From a virus: a stretch of DNA of 25,526 bases. The notes beneath the pieces were generated by a model. That model worked only from the letters and a program-made list of their open reading frames with translations. It was not told the origin of the DNA and searched no databases. Below are positions 21,726 to 25,526 of this stretch, in pieces (the first letter of the stretch is position 1; the number at the start of each line of letters is the position of its first letter). Location of the stretch: positions 1 to 25,526 of the IMG/VR virus record IMGVR_UViG_3300031878_000006. One strand, written 5' to 3'. The position numbers were made by a program, and so were the translations under genes.

Positions 21726-22169
21726 TCAGAACGGGATTTCGTCGTCCAGGTCAATGATGCGGTGGCCTGCCTTGGGTGGCGGTTCGAGGACGGCGGTCGC
21801 GGGCGCGCTAGCGCCGTTCTTGCTCGAAAGCAGAAGGAGTTGGCTGCTTCCAAAGGGGCGGACGACGATTTCGGTGATGGTCCGCTCGTTGCCATCGCGG
21901 CCAGTGTACTTGCGGGTTTCGATGGTGCCGCGCACGAGCACGCGGCTTCCCTTCTTAAGGTATTGCATGGCGAGCTTTTGCGCGAGTTCGTCAAGAACGA
22001 CCACGTTATGCCACTGAGTGACTGACTTGGGCTCGCCGGTGGTCTTGTCCTTCCAGTTGCGATTGGTCGCAAGTGAGAAGCTGACGATAGTGCCGCCGTT
22101 CTGGAAGCTGCGCTGTTCGGGGTCGCGGCCGAGGTGGCCGATGAGCAGCGCTTCGTTGAGGTCTGCCAT
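21726..22169 (-). CDS. ssb: Single-stranded DNA-binding protein
   Basis: A 147-aa protein that covers single-stranded DNA during replication and recombination. The OB-fold signature is clear: NEALLIGHLGRDPEQRSFQN at the start, SFSLATNRNWKDKTTGEPKS, QWHNVVV, then KKGSRVLVRGTIETRKYTG. The C-terminal tail ends DLDDEIPF, the acidic tip that bacterial SSBs use to recruit partner proteins. ATG 22169 has GGAGC upstream; further upstream sequence is not coding-like. The 128-nt gap 22170-22297 to the annealing-protein stop holds no gene and only weak hairpins. Part of a recombination set with the annealing protein and the exonuclease. Confidence 0.95.
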   Translation of the reverse strand: MADLNEALLIGHLGRDPEQRSFQNGGTIVSFSLATNRNWKDKTTGEPKSVTQWHNVVVLDELAQKLAMQYLKKGSRVLVRGTIETRKYTGRDGNERTITEIVVRPFGSSQLLLLSSKNGASAPATAVLEPPPKAGHRIIDLDDEIPF

Positions 22170-22297
22170 GGGGTGCTCCATTTGTGTGCGTGGGTGCGGT
22201 CTCTCCCTGCCGTCACGCCTGCTTTGGTGGGCGTTCACCTTCCGCGCCGTCCGCTCGGGGGACCTGGAACAAGCGGCGGGCGGATTGGTGCGACGGA

Positions 22298-23095
22298 TCA
22301 CTCCGCCGTCTGTGTCGTGGTGGCCTGGGCGGCGAGCTGCGCGGCTGCGGTGGCGCGGGCAAGCGCCTCATTGGCGGTGGCCTTGATACTCTCGATGAGG
22401 TGCTCGTGGCCATAGCGTCGTGCTTTGTCCGCAAGCGCCGCGATTTCGGGCCGCAGCGCCCGAAGAGTTGGAAGATCCGCGCCTTCGATGCGCTGCTTGA
22501 GGGCGGCCCAGGCATTGTTGAGCTCGGCGGCGGTGGGCGGTGGGACGGCGCCGTGTGGCGCGTCGGCGATGCGATTGTCCTCCCACGTTGCCTCGGCTTG
22601 GGAGACGTACTTGTTGTCGTCGAACAGGCCGAGGTGGACGTCTGCGGCAACGCCGATGAGCGACGCTGCCTTGGTGAACCCGTCCGTCAGGGACTTCTTG
22701 GGCGCCTCCTCGTCGGTGAACAGCCCGTGCTGGTTCTTGCCGACGAAGGTGGTCTGGCCGAAGTGCCGCACGACGCACTTGGTGGTCGTCTTGGGCGGGA
22801 TGTACCACACGGCGACTCGCAGGACGTGCACGATGGCCTTTGTGCCCGTCTGTGGGTCGAGCACATGGCCTTCGACGTAGCGCTCGTCCTCGATCTCGAT
22901 GCCCCAGCCTAGGCCGCAGGGGCCGAAGGCGGCGGTCATGCGTGCGGCAATCCATGTTGGGTTGATGGCGGTGCCGCTGAAGCCGCCGCTGCGCTTGAAC
23001 TGCTTGGTGTAGGCGGGGTCGGGCGTGCGGAGGTATTCGAACAGGGCGAGGTTGCGCTTCTGGCGCTCGGGATCGACGAGGAAGTCTTCAGCCAT
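22298..23095 (-). CDS. Rad52/Sak-like single-strand annealing protein
   Basis: A 265-aa protein with ATG 23095 and AAGGAGAC upstream. The core has NPTWIAARMTAAFGPCGLGW then GIEIEDERY, a beta segment with VHVLRVAVWYIPP, and TDEEAPKKSLTDGFTKAASL followed by IGVAADVHLGLFDDNKYVSQ (about 127-166). This order, with a G-x-x-W pair near the start and the A-x-K-K-x-L-T-D-x-x-T-K-A-A helix, is that of phage Rad52/Sak-like annealing proteins, which pair complementary single strands. The C-terminal ~90 residues are helical and Ala-rich. Together with the PD-(D/E)XK exonuclease and SSB it makes a complete two-component recombinase set. An ERF-family assignment is a less likely alternative. Confidence 0.78.
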   Translation of the reverse strand: MAEDFLVDPERQKRNLALFEYLRTPDPAYTKQFKRSGGFSGTAINPTWIAARMTAAFGPCGLGWGIEIEDERYVEGHVLDPQTGTKAIVHVLRVAVWYIPPKTTTKCVVRHFGQTTFVGKNQHGLFTDEEAPKKSLTDGFTKAASLIGVAADVHLGLFDDNKYVSQAEATWEDNRIADAPHGAVPPPTAAELNNAWAALKQRIEGADLPTLRALRPEIAALADKARRYGHEHLIESIKATANEALARATAAAQLAAQATTTQTAE

Positions 23096-23396
23096 TGGGT
23101 GTCTCCTTCCTGAACCGTGTGGCGATGAAGACCTGCTCCATGCGCCCACGCGGGTTGGGGCGCTGGCCGGCGACGACGACGGCGCCCATCTGGGACAGTT
23201 CGGTGAGGCGCGGCTTCACCGAGTAGACCCACGCGCCGATGGCGTCGGCGATCTCGCTGCCGGTGGCGCCATGTGGGCCGCTGTTGACGATGACGCGGTG
23301 CACCTGGTCGATGAGGCGCTCGACGTGCGGTTGGATGTCAGCGGCGGCGCGCGCCTCCGTCTCGGTCGGGTTGGCGTGTAGGTAGACCTTGGGCAT
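23088..23396 (-). CDS. Winged-helix-like protein of the recombination operon
   Basis: A 102-aa protein with ATG 23396 and AAGGAG upstream; longer in-frame sequence is shadow of the neighbour. The middle reads VERLIDQVHRVIVNSGPHGA then TGSEIADAIGAWVYSVKPRL then TELSQMGAVVVAGQRPNPRG, the order helix, helix-turn-helix, wing of a winged HTH, resembling the small regulators or accessory DNA-binding proteins of phages. The stop overlaps the annealing-protein start by 8 nt, so translation is probably coupled. Function beyond possible DNA binding is unknown. Confidence 0.72.
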   Translation of the reverse strand: MPKVYLHANPTETEARAAADIQPHVERLIDQVHRVIVNSGPHGATGSEIADAIGAWVYSVKPRLTELSQMGAVVVAGQRPNPRGRMEQVFIATRFRKETPNG

Positions 23397-23430
23397 GTGG
23401 GGGGCTCCTTGGTGTTGTGGGCGGCGTGGT

Positions 23431-24033
23431 TCATGAGGCCGCTTGGGGTGTGAGGCGCTCTGCGAGCGTGCGCACCAGCAGGTCAAAGGCGTCGCGCCAC
23501 TGGCGATAGCTGGCGCTTGTGCGATCGCGCGGCTGCTCCTGGGCCCAGTCGCAGATGAGCTCGCGGAGCGCGCTGTCGTCGAGCGAGCGGGGGTCGATCT
23601 CGTACTCGACGCTGGCGTGAGGGTCGTCGACGGCGTCGTGCGTGGTCGGCAGGTGGATGGGGATGCGCTTGCGTACGGGCCAATGCACCTCGCCTTTGGC
23701 GTGCGCCACGTCGTCGATGCGCTCGATGCACTTCTGGGCGCCCTCGATGATCTCCTCGAAGACGCGGCGCTGCCAGGTGCACACGGTCATCGAGGCCATG
23801 GCAAATGCCATGCCGCGATAGTTGTTCCTGGCGTTTTGCCAGCGCGCGCGCTCCTCAGGCGGCGCGTTGTCGGGCGGCTCGAGCTGGGCTGCGTCGTGGC
23901 TGGACTGCGGGCAGGCGAGGCAAATGCGCAGCTCGGGCGCGGGATGGTGACGGACGTTGTCGTTGTCCCCAAGAGGCATGGGCCGGGAGGGGGCGATTGT
24001 GGTCGTGACGATGTAGTTACCCTGCGTGGTCAT
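23431..24033 (-). CDS. Unknown 200-aa early protein
   Basis: ATG 24033 with GGAGGAC upstream is the best start (MTTQGNYIVTTTIAPSRPMP). The N-terminal ~55 residues are extended and include a CLAC pair; the middle has NARNNYRGMAFAMASMTVCT then WQRRVFEEIIEGAQKCIERI, helical; the C-terminal part is acidic then helical (SLDDSALRELICDWAQEQPR and RQWRDAFDLLVRTLAERLTP). No family was recognised. It lies between the exonuclease side and the annealing-protein side of the operon, so a replication or recombination accessory is a guess only. The stop is followed by a short 34-nt gap. Confidence 0.68.
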   Translation of the reverse strand: MTTQGNYIVTTTIAPSRPMPLGDNDNVRHHPAPELRICLACPQSSHDAAQLEPPDNAPPEERARWQNARNNYRGMAFAMASMTVCTWQRRVFEEIIEGAQKCIERIDDVAHAKGEVHWPVRKRIPIHLPTTHDAVDDPHASVEYEIDPRSLDDSALRELICDWAQEQPRDRTSASYRQWRDAFDLLVRTLAERLTPQAAS

Positions 24034-24298
24034 TGATCGTGTCCTCCGTGGTGACGATGTGGCGGCACGCATCGTCGAGGGCGTCGGCCTCTGCCGCGAG
24101 GCAATCGAGAAGGATGGCGTCGTCGCACTGGTGCGCGAGCCATTGGAGGGCGTACCGTGCGCCCTGGGCGTAGGCGAGCAGGAGGTCATCGCGGCCAAGG
24201 CGGCGGTCGCGGTCGGACGCGAAGACGCCGCGCGCCATGGCGCGGGCGAGGCTGCGGACGCGCTGTGCTGGTCCGGTGTAGCATGGGTCGTCGGTCAT
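24017..24298 (-). CDS. Small unknown 93-aa protein after the exonuclease
   Basis: ATG 24298 overlaps the exonuclease stop in ATGA, with AGGAGA upstream. The sequence is helical: QRVRSLARAMARGVFASDRD then DDLLLAYAQGARYALQWLAH and an acidic end (LDCLAAEADALDDACRHIVT). The last residues overlap the next gene by 17 nt. No family was recognised. Coupling to the exonuclease suggests a partner or modulator, but there is no direct evidence. Confidence 0.7.
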   Translation of the reverse strand: MTDDPCYTGPAQRVRSLARAMARGVFASDRDRRLGRDDLLLAYAQGARYALQWLAHQCDDAILLDCLAAEADALDDACRHIVTTEDTINDHAG

Positions 24299-25143
24299 TG
24301 GTCGATCTCCTGGAGGATGGTGGCGGGCGTCTCCTCACGCGGGAACACCTGAATGGCATTGCTTGCGGTGCGCCGCATGACGACGAGCGGTGAGTGGAGG
24401 ATGCGGGCCTCAGGCGGCATCAGCTTGGCGAGCAGCGCCTGCACCTCGTTGTGGCGCTTGGCCGTTGCGCGCGTGGCGCGCCACTCGCGCGCCAAGCCCT
24501 CGAACGGCGTGTTGTGCAGCACTGTGGCGGGGAACACGCCGAACTGGCTCAGGTCGATGCGCAGTCGTTTGCGCTGTTGCGTCGTCTCCGGCGTCTCGGG
24601 CATGTCCCACGGTGGGATGTCGGCCTCGAGCATCCGCCGGAAGGTGGCGACACGCTCGACGAGAGCGTCGATGTCAGACTGCTGGACAGTCAGCGCCTTC
24701 CAATGCCACGTCGCCTCGGCGCGGCCGATGACAGAGAAGGCGATGTTCCGGATTCCGCTGAGGATCGAGTAGCCGACCATTTGCGGCCAGTAATGTTGAG
24801 CGGAGACGGAAAGCGGTGCGTTGCCGTGAAGGATTTTGCCCTCGAAGACAAAGGGTGTGCCATCCTCGAAGGAGCCGAAGCCGTCGAAGCCGCTTGTGGT
24901 GATGCCGACGCGTTCGTCGGACAGGCGAATCGTGCCGGCACCGGGGTCGTCGAGGACCGTATAGCCCGTCTGCTTTGCAAACCACTCGCGGTGAAACGGC
25001 TCGAGCGCGAGCCCGATTGCGACGGCGAGCGGATTGGAGGGTGGCTCTTCAATCCCCAGCTTGTAGATGTTCCAGAGTTTGGCCTCGCCTTCAGGTGTGG
25101 CGAGCAGGGGCAGATGCGAGCAGCGGATCAGGGGCGCGGCCAT
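24295..25143 (-). CDS. YqaJ/lambda-exo-like PD-(D/E)XK exonuclease
   Basis: A 282-aa nuclease likely to resect double-stranded DNA ends so that the annealing protein can load. The active-site pattern is visible: Glu48 in LALEPFHREW, Asp87 in TTSGFDGFG, then FVFEGKI with Glu101 and Lys103 (the E-x-K of PD-(D/E)XK), and QHYWPQMVGYSIL with Gln121, the motif found in YqaJ and lambda exonuclease-type enzymes. The C-terminal half is a long Arg/Ala-rich helical part. ATG 25143 has AAGGAGCT upstream and overlaps the previous stop (TGATG). Assignment to YqaJ versus other lambda-exo-like branches is uncertain, the nuclease fold is not. Confidence 0.88.
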   Translation of the reverse strand: MAAPLIRCSHLPLLATPEGEAKLWNIYKLGIEEPPSNPLAVAIGLALEPFHREWFAKQTGYTVLDDPGAGTIRLSDERVGITTSGFDGFGSFEDGTPFVFEGKILHGNAPLSVSAQHYWPQMVGYSILSGIRNIAFSVIGRAEATWHWKALTVQQSDIDALVERVATFRRMLEADIPPWDMPETPETTQQRKRLRIDLSQFGVFPATVLHNTPFEGLAREWRATRATAKRHNEVQALLAKLMPPEARILHSPLVVMRRTASNAIQVFPREETPATILQEIDQ

Positions 25144-25463
25144 CAGAATAGCTCCTTGCGGATGGTGCGGATTGTGGCGGCGATGCGGTCCGCCACGGTC
25201 TCTGCATCGAGCGCCGCGCGACGGATGATGGCGGGGTCGACACCGCGCTCGGCAAGACTGGCGATGAGGCTGAAGACGGCGTCCCGGACCTCGTCGACGA
25301 GCTCCTGGGTGCGCTGCGCGTAGTCCTCGCGCTGCTGCGCGAGGAGCGCTTCGTATTCATCGGCAGCAATCGGGTCAGTGATAGGGTCGCGCACAAGGTC
25401 CTCTATGGGACGGTCGAGGTGATGCAGGTATGCATCATTGTTGGGCGTGTTGCAAGTGTTCAT
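25143..25463 (-). CDS. Small helical protein upstream of the exonuclease
   Basis: A 106-aa protein; ATG 25463 is preferred because GGAG lies about seven nt upstream, with ATG 25475 as an alternative without such a site. The sequence is acidic and helical (EDLVRDPITDPIAADEYEAL then REDYAQRTQELVDEVRDAVF, and PAIIRRAALDAETVADRIAA), with no enzymatic motif and no recognised family. It is the first gene of the visible - strand operon; its promoter would lie at or beyond the right edge. Positions 25476-25526 show no gene. Confidence 0.68.
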   Translation of the reverse strand: MNTCNTPNNDAYLHHLDRPIEDLVRDPITDPIAADEYEALLAQQREDYAQRTQELVDEVRDAVFSLIASLAERGVDPAIIRRAALDAETVADRIAATIRTIRKELF

Positions 25464-25526
25464 CTTGTTCTCCATGGTTGGGTGGCGGACGGCGTCCCGG
25501 CGAGCGCCGCCCTCACCCGAGGAGGG

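Noticed and set aside
22170-22310. Weak stem GGCGGA/TCCGCC at the end of the annealing-protein gene as a terminator
   Set aside because: Only six base pairs with a long loop and a poor U-tract; not stronger than chance in this GC content.
1-25526. tRNA genes, CRISPR arrays, insertion sequences, integrase or attachment sites
   Set aside because: Looked for on both strands by eye; no cloverleaf, regular short repeats, transposase or integrase motif, or tRNA-end duplication was found.

Overview
The window is one part of a high-GC (roughly two-thirds G+C by eye) tailed-phage or prophage genome with a T7-like, short-tailed (podovirus-type) virion module. No rRNA, tRNA, CRISPR, transposase, integrase or RNA polymerase gene is visible. 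The GC content, the GH108-type muramidase and the overall gene style suggest a proteobacterial host, possibly alphaproteobacterial. The host call is an inference; the T7-like architecture is well supported.

Layout. Positions 103-18660 are a rightward (+ strand) morphogenesis module. In order it holds: a possible small-terminase locus made of two overlapping frames; the large terminase; a GNAT-type acetyltransferase; a small coiled-coil protein; the portal; a Bbp19-like small protein; a scaffold; a structured 151-nt leader; the major capsid protein; a small capsid-accessory protein; an intrinsic terminator; tail tubular proteins A and B; three internal virion (ejection) proteins, the last two of 999 and 1453 aa; a short tail fibre or receptor-binding candidate; an XhlA-like coiled-coil/membrane protein; and a 67-aa unknown. 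Most genes are joined by ATGA, TGATG or GTGA overlaps.

Positions 18632-25463 are a leftward (- strand) module that converges on the first one. Read from the right edge it encodes: a small helical protein; a YqaJ/lambda-exo-like PD-(D/E)XK nuclease; two unknown proteins; a winged-helix-like protein; a Rad52/Sak-like single-strand annealing protein; SSB; an unknown 124-aa protein; and a DUF932 protein. After a 13-bp hairpin come a small exported protein, a GH108 endolysin with a C-terminal membrane anchor, an overlapping Rz/Rz1-like spanin pair, and a small HTH protein whose 3' end overlaps the last + strand gene.

How it works together. The + strand genes package DNA, build the procapsid and tail, and make the ejection machinery. 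The - strand genes supply an exonuclease + annealing protein + SSB recombination set and most of the lysis machinery. Lysis is split: the holin candidate is at the end of the late strand, while endolysin and spanins are at the end of the recombination operon on the opposite strand. The most unusual points are the two-frame locus before the large terminase, the structured RNA leader before the capsid gene, the three tandem ~95-aa repeats in the 999-aa ejection protein, the membrane-anchored endolysin, and the strong hairpins flanking the DUF932 gene.
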